Below, piece after piece: positions 26,404 to 38,257 of a stretch of DNA of 64,000 nt (its first letter is position 1; every line of letters begins with the position of its first letter). A program made the translations under genes and the position numbers. The notes below the pieces were generated by a model. It saw nothing but the letters and a program-made list of their open reading frames with translations. It did not search any database and was not told the DNA's origin. The stretch comes from Zeimonas sp964538505 (GTDB taxonomy: Bacteria > Pseudomonadota > Gammaproteobacteria > Burkholderiales > Burkholderiaceae_E): assembly GCA_964538505.1 (NCBI GenBank), contig CAZIDY010000003.1, positions 62,001-126,000 on the forward strand, written 5' to 3'.

Positions 26404-26454
26404 GGGCAGACCGGCGCGAGGGGCAGACCGGCGCGAGGGGCAGACCGGCGCGAG
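26404..26454. repeat. Three tandem copies of a 17-bp unit
   Basis: The unit GGGCAGACCGGCGCGAG occurs three times in a row with period 17, directly after the palindrome and 37 bp before the acyl-CoA ligase start. The copies are identical or nearly so. It lies in the 5' leader region and could vary in copy number by slippage. Confidence 0.85.
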
Positions 26455-26490
26455 CCCGGATACCGGGAATCAGGAGACGAGGACGAGAAC

Positions 26491-28137
26491 ATGCAAGGCT
26501 TGATGATGGACATGCCGCTGCTGGTGTCGAGCATCCTGCAGCACGCGGCGCGCCACTTCGGCGATACGGAGATCGTTTCGCGCCGCGTCGAGGGCGACAT
26601 TCACCGCTACACCTATGCCGACTGCGAGCGGCGGTCGCGCAAGCTCGCCGACGCCTTCGTGCACAGCGGCGTCGGCATCGGCGATCGCGTCGCAACGCTC
26701 GCCTGGAACGGTTACCGGCACCTCGAGCTCTACTACGGCGTCGGCGGAATGGGGGCGGTGATCCACACGCTGAACCCCCGTCTGCACCCGCAGCAGATCG
26801 CGTGGATCATCAACCACGCCGGGGACATGCATCTCGCCTTCGATACCACGTTCCTGCCGATCGTCGAGGCCATTGCCGAGCACTGCCCGAACGTGAAGAG
26901 CTGGATCGCGATGTGCGACGCCGAACACCAGCCGAAGTCGGACAAGGTGGCGCTCGTGAATTACGAGAGCTTTCTCGAGGGCGGCGGCGCCGACTTCGAA
27001 TGGCCGCAGATCGACGAGCGCACGGCGGTCGGCCTGTGCTACACGTCGGGCACCACCGGCAATCCGAAGGGCGCGATGTACACGCATCGCTCGACGGTGC
27101 TGCACGCCTATGGATCCGCGCTGCCCGACGCGATGGCGGCATCATCGCGCGATGCGATCCTCCCCGTCGTTCCGATGTTCCATGTCAACGCGTGGGGCGT
27201 GCCGTTTTCCGCGCCGCTGGCCGGTGCCAAGCTGGTCTTCCCCGGCGCGCAGCTCGACGGCAAGTCGCTGTACGAGCTCTTCGAGAGCGAAGGGGTCACC
27301 TTCTCGGCGGGTGTGCCCACCGTCTGGCTCGGGCTGCTGCAGCACATGAAGCAGGCCGACCTGAAGTTCTCCACGCTGCAACGCACGGTGATCGGCGGTT
27401 CCGCCTGCCCGCCGGCGATGATCCGCACCTTCCGCGAGGACTACGGCGTCGAGGTGATCCACGCCTGGGGAATGACCGAGATGTCGCCGCTCGGCACGCT
27501 GTGCCGGCTGCAGAACAAGCACCTGAAACTGGCCGAGGAGGAGCAGCAGAAGGTGCTCGAGAAGCAGGGGCACGTGATCTTCGGCGTCGACATGAAGATC
27601 GTCGACGACCAGGACAACGAGTTGCCCTGGGACGGCACCACCTACGGCAACCTGATGGTGCGCGGTCCGTGGGTCGTCAAGGAGTACTTCCGCGGCGAGG
27701 GCGGAGACCCGCTGCACTACGACGCAGATGGGCGCGGCTGGTTCCCCACCGGCGACGTCGCGACGATCGACGCCGATGGCTACATGCACATCACCGACCG
27801 CAGCAAGGACGTGATCAAGTCGGGCGGCGAGTGGATCAGCTCGATCGAGCTCGAGAACCTGGCGATGGCGCATCCGGCAGTCGCCAACGCGGCGGTGATC
27901 GGCGTGCCGCATCCGAAGTGGGACGAGCGCCCGCTGCTGATCGTGGTGAAGAAGCCCGACGCGCAGGTCACGCGGGAAGAGCTGATCGCGCACTACGAAG
28001 GCAGGATCGCGAAGTGGTGGACGCCCGACGACGTGCAGTTCGTCGATCAGATTCCGCTCGGCGCCACCGGCAAGGTGCTGAAGACGAAGCTTCGCGAGCA
28101 GTTCGCCGACTACCGGTTGCCCGAGACGGCTTCGTGA
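26491..28137 (+). CDS. Acyl-CoA ligase (fatty-acid or methylthiopropionate CoA ligase family)
   Basis: A 548-residue ANL-superfamily enzyme: the AMP-binding P-loop CYTSGTTGNPKGA, the WGMTEMSP motif, GWFPTGDVATID, DRSKDVIKSGGEWISS, and the C-terminal catalytic lysine in GKVLKTKL. It activates a carboxylic acid with ATP and CoA. The sequence style matches the long-chain/medium-chain ligases close to DmdB (3-methylthiopropionyl-CoA ligase); the substrate cannot be fixed. A ribosome site lies in gaggacgag before ATG 26491. Confidence 0.88.
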   Translation: MQGLMMDMPLLVSSILQHAARHFGDTEIVSRRVEGDIHRYTYADCERRSRKLADAFVHSGVGIGDRVATLAWNGYRHLELYYGVGGMGAVIHTLNPRLHPQQIAWIINHAGDMHLAFDTTFLPIVEAIAEHCPNVKSWIAMCDAEHQPKSDKVALVNYESFLEGGGADFEWPQIDERTAVGLCYTSGTTGNPKGAMYTHRSTVLHAYGSALPDAMAASSRDAILPVVPMFHVNAWGVPFSAPLAGAKLVFPGAQLDGKSLYELFESEGVTFSAGVPTVWLGLLQHMKQADLKFSTLQRTVIGGSACPPAMIRTFREDYGVEVIHAWGMTEMSPLGTLCRLQNKHLKLAEEEQQKVLEKQGHVIFGVDMKIVDDQDNELPWDGTTYGNLMVRGPWVVKEYFRGEGGDPLHYDADGRGWFPTGDVATIDADGYMHITDRSKDVIKSGGEWISSIELENLAMAHPAVANAAVIGVPHPKWDERPLLIVVKKPDAQVTREELIAHYEGRIAKWWTPDDVQFVDQIPLGATGKVLKTKLREQFADYRLPETAS

Positions 28138-28183
28138 CGCGCCGCGTTCGGAACGCGTCGAAGCGAATCGTAGCGAGCGGTTC

Positions 28184-28591
28184 TCAGGAGAACCAGCGCA
28201 GCACGGCGGCGCCCGCCAGCGCCGTCGCACCGAGCGCCGCGAGCGCGCGCCACGCGCGCTCGTGCAGGTTCCCGGCCCAGTGCGCACCGCGAACGAGCAA
28301 CAGCAATGACAACGCAAGACCCGTCACTGCGCACAGCACCTTGACGACGAGCGCGGCGCGCGCGACCTCGCTCAGGTCGGGCAGCACGCCGTAGTAATGC
28401 AGGCTGGTTGCGCCAAAGGAGACGCCGCTGCCGATCTGCGCAACCCACGCGACGACGATGAGCCGAAGGAGCAGGGCGCGTGCATCCGGCGATGCGCGCG
28501 CCGGCCAGAAGGCGGCGAGCGGCGCAGCGCTGACCGCCACGGCGCCGAAGTTGTGCACGAGTTGCACGAGCGCGTAGACCAGGTTCTCCAT
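28184..28591 (-). CDS. Hypothetical four-helix membrane protein
   Basis: 135 residues with about four hydrophobic helices and a histidine in the first (LVQLVHNFGAVAVSAAPLAAF). It has no motif I can assign. The layout is like small copper/cytochrome-related membrane proteins (CopD-like, DUF2214-like), but this is only a resemblance. The downstream end is 46 bp from the convergent ligase stop. Confidence 0.6.
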   Translation of the reverse strand: MENLVYALVQLVHNFGAVAVSAAPLAAFWPARASPDARALLLRLIVVAWVAQIGSGVSFGATSLHYYGVLPDLSEVARAALVVKVLCAVTGLALSLLLLVRGAHWAGNLHERAWRALAALGATALAGAAVLRWFS

Positions 28592-28639
28592 GCGCTCTCC
28601 CTGTGCGCGCTACCGGACCGAAGCCTGCGCGCAGGCGCG

Positions 28640-29023
28640 CTACTCGACGCGCACCTTCACGCAGTCCTGCACGCCGATCGGCGTGTGCGCCTTGTTGACG
28701 ACCTTGACGCACAGCTCGCGCTCGCCCGGCGCCAGCGTCTCGATCGTGTAGCTGCCGGTGAGTTGCCGCAGGATGCCGACCTCCTCGCCGTCCACATAGA
28801 CGTGGACGTGGTCGCCGCGCGGTCCGGGCTCTACCTCGTAGACGAGCCGGTTCTGCTCCATCACATCGAGCGTCGCACCGTCGGCGGGCGATTCGATGCG
28901 CACGTGGGGATCGGCGGCAAGCGCCGGCGAGGCAAGGAGTACGCATCCCGCTGCAATGGCCGCCGCGACTGTGCCTGTACGGGTTCGTGCGAACGATAGT
29001 AGCGTGAGCAAGGGCATTTTCAC
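28640..29023 (-). CDS. Secreted hypothetical protein with an Ig-like beta domain
   Basis: 127 residues: a signal peptide (TVAAAIAAGCVLLASPALA), then a single beta-rich domain (VRIESPADGATLD.., HVHVYVDGEEVG, LAPGERELCVKVVN). It contains two cysteines, probably disulfide-bonded. It resembles the small periplasmic proteins with an Ig-like or DUF4399-type fold. It lies 48 bp upstream of the membrane protein gene on the same strand, so the two may form an envelope pair. Function unknown. Confidence 0.65.
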   Translation of the reverse strand: MKMPLLTLLSFARTRTGTVAAAIAAGCVLLASPALAADPHVRIESPADGATLDVMEQNRLVYEVEPGPRGDHVHVYVDGEEVGILRQLTGSYTIETLAPGERELCVKVVNKAHTPIGVQDCVKVRVE

Positions 29024-29098
29024 CTCCGCATCGCTGCAGGCCTATAGCATCGCAGCAATGAGCGAATTGCGGCAGTCCCCTTACTGGAGGCCATCGGG

Positions 29099-31950
<2,852 letters not shown>

Positions 31951-31954
<4 letters not shown>

Positions 31955-32961
31955 AGCCGCGCGTGCTCACCGGGATCACGACCACCGGCACGCCGCACCT
32001 GGGCAACTACGTCGGCGCGATCCGGCCGACGGTGCGTGCGAGCCGCGACGAACGCTTCGATTCGTTCCTGTTCCTGGCCGACCTGCACGCGCTCGTGAAG
32101 TGCGACGAGCCCGAGCGCGTGCGCCGCTCGCGCCTGCAGATCGCGGCGAGCTGGCTTGCCGCCGGGCTCGACCCCGAGCGGGTCACGCTGTATCGCCAGT
32201 CCGACATCCCCGAGATTCCCGAGCTCACCTGGATCCTCGGCTGCGTCACGTCGAAAGGGCTGATGAACCGCGCGCACGCCTACAAGGCCGCGGTCGATCG
32301 CAACAACGCCGCCGGCGACGACCCCGACGCCGGCATCAGCATGGGGCTGTACAGCTATCCGGTGCTGATGGCCGCCGACATCCTGCTGTTCAACGCGCAG
32401 TCGGTTCCGGTCGGGCGCGACCAGATCCAGCACGTCGAGATGGCGCGCGACATCGCGCAGCGCTTCAATCGCGTCTTCGGCGACGGCGACGCCCCCTTCG
32501 TGCTGCCGCAGGCGCAGGTGGAAGAGCACGTGGCGACGCTGCCCGGGCTCGACGGGCGCAAGATGTCGAAGAGCTACGACAACACGATCGCGCTGTTCGA
32601 AGGCGGCGCGAAGAAGCTGCACGCGTCGATCCGGCGCATCGTCACCGATTCGCGCGTTCCGGGCGAGCCGAAGGACGCCGAGAATTCGCAGCTCTATGCG
32701 ATCTATCGCGCCTTCGCCGAAGCCGACGACGCGGCGCGCTTCAAGGCCGAGCTCGAGGAAGGGCTCGGCTGGGGGCCGGCCAAGGAAAAACTGTACGCGT
32801 TGATCGAAGGCGAGCTGGCGCCGATGCGCGAGCGCTACGACGCACTCATCGCGAATCCGCAGGAGGTCGAGGCCATCCTGCTCGCCGGTGCGCGCAAGGC
32901 CCGCGAGACCGCGGTGCCGTTCATGGAACGCCTGCGTACCGCCGTCGGTATTCGCTCATGA
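31951..32961 (+). CDS. trpS: Tryptophan--tRNA ligase
   Basis: A 336-residue class Ic synthetase with the HIGH-like motif PHLGNYVGA near the start and KMSKS in GLDGRKMSKSYDNTI. It charges tRNA-Trp. The ATG overlaps the acnA stop, so the two are co-translated. The length is normal for bacterial TrpS. Confidence 0.95.
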
Positions 32962-33021
32962 ACGCATGACGTCGTCGGACCAGCGCCGAAGCTCGTCGCG
33001 CTCGCCACCGACTACCTGACG

Positions 33022-33052
33022 GGCTCGAACCTGCGCGGCAGGCGCTCGAGCC
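33022..33052. terminator. Hairpin downstream of trpS, possible terminator
   Basis: Arms GGCTCGA (33022-33028) and TCGAGCC (33046-33052) enclose a second stem CCTGC/GCAGG (33030-33034/33038-33042). It lies 61 bp after the trpS stop and just before the toxin-antitoxin promoter. There is no U-tract, so termination is uncertain. Confidence 0.3.
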
Positions 33053-33057
33053 GCTCC

Positions 33058-33088
33058 TTGACATGTTTAGCACATGCAATCATGCTAA
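33058..33088 (+). promoter_or_regulatory. Promoter with operator for the FitAB/VapBC-type module
   Basis: A consensus -35 TTGACA at 33058-33063 is followed by a -10-like ATGCTA at 33082-33087 (18-bp spacer). An inverted repeat TTAGCA (33067-33072) / TGCTAA (33083-33088) covers the spacer and -10, where a bound antitoxin complex would block polymerase. The predicted start of transcription is close to the ATG at 33093, so the mRNA may be leaderless. Confidence 0.55.
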
Positions 33089-33092
33089 CCAC

Positions 33093-33323
33093 ATGACCAT
33101 GATGATCCAGATTCGACACGTGCCGGAAGATGTGCACCGAAAGCTGAAAGCACGAGCTGCACTCGAGGGACTTTCGTTGTCGGATTTTCTTCGACGCGAG
33201 ATCGAGGCGCTCGCGGAGCGACCGTCGATCTCCGAGCTGCAGGCACGGCTTGCGCAGCGAGAGCCGGTGCGTGTGCGCGGTTCGGTAGCAAAGGCTGTCC
33301 GTGCCGAGCGCGACGCCCGGTGA
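33093..33323 (+). CDS. Ribbon-helix-helix antitoxin (FitA/VapB type)
   Basis: 76 residues from ATG 33093: MTMMIQIRHVPEDVHRKL.., a ribbon-helix-helix with the ARAALEGLSLSDFLRREI helix pair typical of FitA-like antitoxins, and an Arg-rich toxin-binding tail. I reject the ATG at 33063 because it lies inside the promoter/operator. GTG of the toxin overlaps this gene's stop (GTGA). It likely represses its own promoter. Confidence 0.85.
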   Translation: MTMMIQIRHVPEDVHRKLKARAALEGLSLSDFLRREIEALAERPSISELQARLAQREPVRVRGSVAKAVRAERDAR

Positions 33324-33715
33324 TCGTCGTCGACGCATCGGCTTTGCTCGAGCTCCTTTTGAACGAGCGCCTTGCCGCCTCCGTTGCCCATCGCATCTTC
33401 GATTCCTCCGAATCCTTGCACGCACCGCATCTGATCGACATCGAAGTTGCACAGGTGCTTCGTCGCTTCGTGCGAAAAAAGGAAATGACTCCCGATCGCG
33501 GCGAACAGGCACTCGAGGACCTGCGCGAGCTGCCCCTGTCTCGCTATCCACACGTCATGCTGCTTCCCCGCATCTGGTCGCTACGCGACAATGCCAGCGC
33601 ATACGATGCAACGTACCTCGCCCTTGCCGAAGTGCTCGAAGCGACGCTCGTGACCTGCGACACCGCATTGAGCTCGATCCCCGGGCATTCCGCGAAAGTG
33701 CACGTCGTTCGCTGA
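33320..33715 (+). CDS. PIN-domain RNase toxin (VapC/FitB type)
   Basis: A 131-residue PIN-domain protein with the acidic set D5 (VVDASALLE), E42 (HLIDIEVAQ), D96 (AYDATYLALAE) and D114 (TCDTAL). The start is GTG 33320, coupled to the antitoxin. It is expected to be an RNase inhibited by its partner. Compared with the vapBC at 12 kb, it pairs with a different antitoxin fold, so the two modules are independent. Confidence 0.9.
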   Translation: MIVVDASALLELLLNERLAASVAHRIFDSSESLHAPHLIDIEVAQVLRRFVRKKEMTPDRGEQALEDLRELPLSRYPHVMLLPRIWSLRDNASAYDATYLALAEVLEATLVTCDTALSSIPGHSAKVHVVR

Positions 33716-33970
33716 TCCGAAGCTCCCCGCAAACGATCCCCAACAGGCGAGAGCCGAGCGCGCAGGACTGCCGAGCCGCGTACACCGACCGGCCACCGCG
33801 TTCGCACGCACGCCACGACTCGAAGCACGGTGACGGCGGCCAGGGCGGCAGCGCCCTTCGGCGCGCTCGGCGAGCCGGCCGCTACCGAAAGCAAACTCGC
33901 GGGCCCCGACGCCGTGGGGCGCGCAGCGCCCCTCGGCAGCGGGTGCGAGTTTGCGAGGTAGGGCCGGGCA

Positions 33971-34029
33971 GGGAAACCGGGGTCAGACCACGATTTCTTG
34001 CAGAAATCGTGGTCTGACCCCGGTTTCCC
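33971..34029. repeat. Perfect 28-bp inverted repeat with 3-bp loop
   Basis: 33971-33998 and 34002-34029 are exact reverse complements around TGC. The core is GGGGTCAGACCACGATTTC. GGTCAGACC-type palindromes recur in many proteobacterial genomes as REP-like or mobile palindromic elements. It sits in the 449-bp gap (33716-34164) between the toxin gene and the beta-oxidation operon; I see no gene in that gap. It could also act as a bidirectional hairpin terminator, although it lacks a U-tract. Confidence 0.9.
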
Positions 34030-34164
34030 CGAAGCCGCGCGCGCCGCAAGGCGCTGACGCCCTCGCCCCCGTCACCGTGCGGAGCGAATGCAACAAGCGA
34101 ACAGCAAAGAACCCCTCGGTTACACTGCCCTCAGCAGTCCTGTCACTCTCCGGAAGCCTCCCCC

Positions 34165-36258
34165 ATGACCCAAGCGCACTACGCCCCCCGGGGCGACATC
34201 GCCGTCATCACGATGGACAACCCGCCGGTCAACGGTCTCGGCCATGGTCTTCGCAGCGGCCTCGTCGAGGCGCTGCGCCGCGCGCAGGCCGATGACGCGA
34301 TCCGCGCGATCGTGATCCACGGCGGCGGCAACGCGTTTTCCGGCGGCGCCGACATCCGCGAGTTCAACACGCCGAAGGCGCTCGCCGAACCGACGCTGCA
34401 CACGGTGATCCGCACCATCGAAGCGAGCACGAAGCCGGTCGTTGCCGCGGTGCACGCGGTGGCGATGGGCGGCGGGCTCGAGCTCGCGCTTTCATGCCAT
34501 TTTCGCGTCGCTTCACCCGGGGCGCAGATCGCATTGCCCGAGGTCAAGCTCGGCATCCTGCCCGGCGCCGGCGGCACGCAACGGCTGCCGCGCGTCGTGC
34601 CGCTCGAGACGGCGGTGAACATGATCGTCACCGGCGATCCGGTGAAATCGGAGAAATTTGCCGGCACGAAGCTTTTCGACGAGATCGTCGATGGCGATCT
34701 CGTCGACGGCGCGGTCGCCTTCGCGCAGCGCGCACTCGCAGAGAATCGCGGCCTGCCGAAGGTGCGCGACCTGCGCATCGAGCACGAGGACGCGGAGGGG
34801 TTCCTGCGCTTCTCGCGCAATACCGTCGCCACCGTCGCGAAGAATTTCCCGTCGCCGGTGCGCTGCATCGATGCGATCGCGGGCGCTGTCACGATGAGCT
34901 TCGAGGAGGGGCTGGCGAACGAGCGGCGCCTGTTCCTCGAGCTCGTGCAGACGCCCGAGTCGCGCGCGCTGCGCCACGCATTCTTCGGCGAGCGCGCCGC
35001 GAGCAAGATCCCCGACGTGCCCTCGTCGACCCCGACGAGAAAAATCGAGGGCGCTGCCGTGATCGGCGCCGGCACGATGGGCGGCGGCATCGCGATGAAC
35101 TTCGCCAACGCCGGCATTCCGGTGAAGCTGCTCGAGGTCGCGCAGGAAGCGCTCGACAAGGGCATCGCGACGATCCGCAAGAACTACGAGAACACCGCGA
35201 AGAAGGGCCGGATGAAGCCCGAGGACGTCGAGAAGCGCATGGCGCTGGTCCAGCCGACGCTCTCCTACGACGACATCGCCGACGCCGACATCGTCGTCGA
35301 GGCGGTGTTCGAGGACATGGCGGTCAAGGAGAAGGTGTTCCGCAAGCTCGACGAGACGATGAAGCCGGGGGCGATCCTCGCCACCAACACGTCGACGCTC
35401 GACGTGAACCGGATCGCCGCCTTCACGAAGCGCCCGCAGGACGTCATCGGCACGCATTTCTTCTCGCCGGCCAACGTGATGAAGCTGCTCGAGATCGTGC
35501 GCGGCGAGAAGACCGGGAAAGACGTGCTCGCGACGACGATGCAGCTCGCGAAGAAGCTGCGCAAGACCGGCGTCGTCTCGGGCGTATGCGACGGCTTCAT
35601 CGGCAACCGGATGATCGAGCAATACCTGCGCCAGGCGCTGTACATGCTCGAGGAGGGCGCCACGCCGCAGCAGGTCGACCGCGCGATCGAGAAGTTCGGT
35701 TTCGCGATGGGCCCGTTCCGGATGAGCGACCTCGCCGGCAACGACGTCGGCTGGTACATCCGCAAGCGACGCTACGTCGAGCAGCCGAACCTCGAATACC
35801 CGCGCATCGCCGACAAGCTGTGCGAGCTCGGTCGCTTCGGGCAGAAGACCGGTGCCGGCTGGTACCGCTACGTGCCGGGCAAGCGCGATGCGCTGCCCGA
35901 TCCGCAGGTCGACGAGCTGATCGGCGCGCATCGCGAATCGATCGGCGTGAAGCCGCGCAAGCTCGCCGACGACGAGATCGTGCACCGGCTCGTCTTCGCG
36001 CTCGTCAACGAAGGCGCGAAGATCCTCGAGGAGGGCATCGCGCTGCGCGCCTCCGACATCGACATGATCTACCTCACCGGCTACGGCTTCCCGCTGTGGC
36101 GCGGCGGCCCGATGCTCTACGCCGATCAATACGGCCTCTACAACGTCGTGCACCGGATGCAGGATTTCGCGGCGCATGCGCACGGCGATGCGGCGTTCTG
36201 GAAGCCGGCGCCGCTGCTGGCGAAGCTCGCCGCCGAGGGCAAGGGATTCAACGGTTGA
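34165..36258 (+). CDS. Bifunctional enoyl-CoA hydratase / 3-hydroxyacyl-CoA dehydrogenase
   Basis: A 697-residue FadJ/FadB-like protein. Residues 1-190 are the hydratase (AFSGGADIREF, ALSCHFRVASPGAQIALPEVKLGILPGAGGTQRLPR, with the Glu pair). Residues 290-480 are the NAD-binding domain (GAGTMGGGIAMNFANAG), followed by two C-terminal dehydrogenase domains. It carries out steps two and three of beta-oxidation. It is the first of five same-strand genes that together resemble a fatty-acid or related acyl-CoA degradation operon. It is shorter than FadB and lacks its isomerase-specific parts. Confidence 0.93.
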   Translation: MTQAHYAPRGDIAVITMDNPPVNGLGHGLRSGLVEALRRAQADDAIRAIVIHGGGNAFSGGADIREFNTPKALAEPTLHTVIRTIEASTKPVVAAVHAVAMGGGLELALSCHFRVASPGAQIALPEVKLGILPGAGGTQRLPRVVPLETAVNMIVTGDPVKSEKFAGTKLFDEIVDGDLVDGAVAFAQRALAENRGLPKVRDLRIEHEDAEGFLRFSRNTVATVAKNFPSPVRCIDAIAGAVTMSFEEGLANERRLFLELVQTPESRALRHAFFGERAASKIPDVPSSTPTRKIEGAAVIGAGTMGGGIAMNFANAGIPVKLLEVAQEALDKGIATIRKNYENTAKKGRMKPEDVEKRMALVQPTLSYDDIADADIVVEAVFEDMAVKEKVFRKLDETMKPGAILATNTSTLDVNRIAAFTKRPQDVIGTHFFSPANVMKLLEIVRGEKTGKDVLATTMQLAKKLRKTGVVSGVCDGFIGNRMIEQYLRQALYMLEEGATPQQVDRAIEKFGFAMGPFRMSDLAGNDVGWYIRKRRYVEQPNLEYPRIADKLCELGRFGQKTGAGWYRYVPGKRDALPDPQVDELIGAHRESIGVKPRKLADDEIVHRLVFALVNEGAKILEEGIALRASDIDMIYLTGYGFPLWRGGPMLYADQYGLYNVVHRMQDFAAHAHGDAAFWKPAPLLAKLAAEGKGFNG

Positions 36259-36276
36259 ACCGAAGAGGACACGAGA

Positions 36277-37455
36277 ATGCGTGAAGCAGTGATCGTATCG
36301 ACGGCACGCACCGGGCTGGCGAAGTCGTGGCGCGGCGCGCTGAACATGACGCACGGCGCGACGATGGGTGGGCACGTCGTGCGCGCGGCGATCGAGCGGG
36401 CCGGCATCGAGCCGGGCGAGGTGGAGGACGTGCTGATGGGCTGCGCGACGCCCGAAGGCGCCACCGGCTGGAACGTTGCGCGCCAGGCGGCGCTCGCCGC
36501 CGGTTGCCCGGTGAGCGTCTCGGGCGTCACCGTGAACCGCTTCTGCTCGTCGGGGCTGCAGACGATCGCGATGGCCGCGCAGCGAATCATCGCGGGTGAA
36601 GGCGACATCTTCGTCGCCGGCGGCCTCGAATCGATCTCCTGCGTGCAGAACGAATCGAACCGGCACATGTTCGTCGACAAGGGACTGAAGAAGACGAAGC
36701 CCGAGATCTACTGGCCGATGCTGCAGACGGCCGAGACGGTCGCCACCCGCTACGGCATCGAGCGCGAGCGCATGGACGAATACGGCGCACGCAGCCAGCA
36801 GCGCGCGGTCGCCGCTGCCGAGGCGGGTCGGCTCAAGGACGAGATCGTCCCGATCACGGTGCGGATGGCGGTGGCCGACAAGGCGAGCGGACGACTCGAT
36901 ACGCGCGAGGTCACGCTCGACGACGACGAAGGGCGCCGACCCGGCACCACCGTCGAGAGCCTGTCGCAGATCAAGCCGGCGATCCCCGGCGGATCGATCG
37001 CGGCGGGCAACGCGAGCCAGTTCTCCGACGGCGCCGGCGCCTGCGTCGTGATGGACGCGGCGCTTGCCGAAAAACGCGGACTGAAACCGCTCGGCTACTT
37101 CCGCGGCTTCGCGGTGGCCGGCTGCGAGCCCGACGAGATGGGCATCGGCCCGGTCTACGCAGTGCCGAAGCTGCTGCAGCGCGCAGGCAAGAAGGTCGAC
37201 GACATCGATCTGTGGGAGCTGAACGAAGCCTTCGCGGTGCAGGTGCTCTACTGCCGCGACAAGCTCGGCATTCCCGACGATCGGCTCAACGTGAACGGCG
37301 GCGCGATCGCCGTCGGCCATCCCTACGGAATGAGCGGCCAGCGCCTCACCGGCCATGCACTGATCGAAGGGCGCCGGCGCGGCGCGCGCTGGGCGGTCGT
37401 CACGATGTGCATCGGCGGCGGCATGGGCGCGGCGGGGCTGTTCGAGATCGTCTGA
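36277..37455 (+). CDS. Acetyl-CoA acyltransferase (thiolase)
   Basis: 392 residues with the thiolase nucleophile C90 (VNRFCSSGLQ), the GHPYGMSGQR histidine and the C-terminal CIGGGMGAAG cysteine. It cleaves 3-ketoacyl-CoA with CoA. It lies 18 bp after the hydratase/dehydrogenase gene, with a gaggac ribosome site, and completes the beta-oxidation spiral with it. Confidence 0.94.
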   Translation: MREAVIVSTARTGLAKSWRGALNMTHGATMGGHVVRAAIERAGIEPGEVEDVLMGCATPEGATGWNVARQAALAAGCPVSVSGVTVNRFCSSGLQTIAMAAQRIIAGEGDIFVAGGLESISCVQNESNRHMFVDKGLKKTKPEIYWPMLQTAETVATRYGIERERMDEYGARSQQRAVAAAEAGRLKDEIVPITVRMAVADKASGRLDTREVTLDDDEGRRPGTTVESLSQIKPAIPGGSIAAGNASQFSDGAGACVVMDAALAEKRGLKPLGYFRGFAVAGCEPDEMGIGPVYAVPKLLQRAGKKVDDIDLWELNEAFAVQVLYCRDKLGIPDDRLNVNGGAIAVGHPYGMSGQRLTGHALIEGRRRGARWAVVTMCIGGGMGAAGLFEIV

Positions 37456-37469
37456 ACGAGAGGGTCGCG

Positions 37470-38246
37470 ATGTCGCTACGCGAATCGATGAGCCTCGAAG
37501 GCCGCAAGGCGATCGTCACCGGCGGCTCGCGCGGTCTCGGGCTGCAGATCGCCGAGGCGCTGGGCGAGATGGGCGCCGAGATCGTGATCACCGCGCGCAG
37601 GCAGGGCGAGCTCGACGAGGCGATGGAGCATCTGTCGAAGCAGGGCGTGCGCGCATACGCGATCGCGAGCGACCTCGGCAAGCCCGAGGCAGTGGCCGCT
37701 TTCGCCGACGCGGCGCTCGCGAAGCTCGGTCACTGCGACATCCTCGTGAACAACGCCGGGACGACCTGGGGTGCGTCGATGGCCGATCATCCGCTCGACG
37801 CGTGGATGAAGCTGGTGAACCTGAACCTCACCGGCGTGTTCCTGCTCACGCAGCACATCGGCCGGCAGTCGATGATCCCGCGCGGCTACGGTCGCATCCT
37901 GATCGTCGCGTCGATTGCCGGACTGCGCGGCAACGAGCCCGGCACCAACCATACGATCGCCTACAACACGACGAAGGGTGGGCTGGTGAACTTCACGCGC
38001 GCGCTGGCCGGCGAGTGGGGCGAGCACGGCATCACCGTGAACGCGCTGGCACCCGGCTATTTCCCGTCGAAGATGACGCACGCGACGCTCGCAGAGATCG
38101 AGGACAAGGTGAAGGCGCGTACGCCGTTGCACCGCCTCGGCGACGACGAAGACCTCAAGGGCGCCGCCGTGCTCTTCTGCTCGGACGCCGGCAAGCACAT
38201 CACCGGCCAGATCCTCGCCGTCGACGGCGGGGTTACTGCGGTCTGA
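37470..38246 (+). CDS. Short-chain dehydrogenase/reductase
   Basis: A 258-residue classical SDR: TGGSRGLG cofactor site near residue 19, NNAG, the catalytic serine in VASIAG, YNTTKGG (Tyr-x-x-x-Lys) and an Arg (ARR) after the first beta strand pair, suggesting NADP(H). The start is ATG 37470, 14 bp after the thiolase stop. It is probably an acyl-CoA- or alcohol-oxidising member of the operon; the substrate is unknown. Confidence 0.88.
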   Translation: MSLRESMSLEGRKAIVTGGSRGLGLQIAEALGEMGAEIVITARRQGELDEAMEHLSKQGVRAYAIASDLGKPEAVAAFADAALAKLGHCDILVNNAGTTWGASMADHPLDAWMKLVNLNLTGVFLLTQHIGRQSMIPRGYGRILIVASIAGLRGNEPGTNHTIAYNTTKGGLVNFTRALAGEWGEHGITVNALAPGYFPSKMTHATLAEIEDKVKARTPLHRLGDDEDLKGAAVLFCSDAGKHITGQILAVDGGVTAV

Positions 38247-38257
38247 CGGTGGCAACG

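Noticed and set aside
26404..26454. Three-copy tandem repeat considered as a CRISPR remnant
   Set aside because: The copies abut without spacers and no cas gene is present.
33063..33092. Upstream ATG for the ribbon-helix-helix antitoxin
   Set aside because: It lies within the -35/operator region, and the extra residues do not fit the family.
34513..37356. A 947-codon open frame on the minus strand
   Set aside because: Antisense shadow of the hydratase/dehydrogenase and thiolase genes, composition Arg/His/Asp-rich, no motif.
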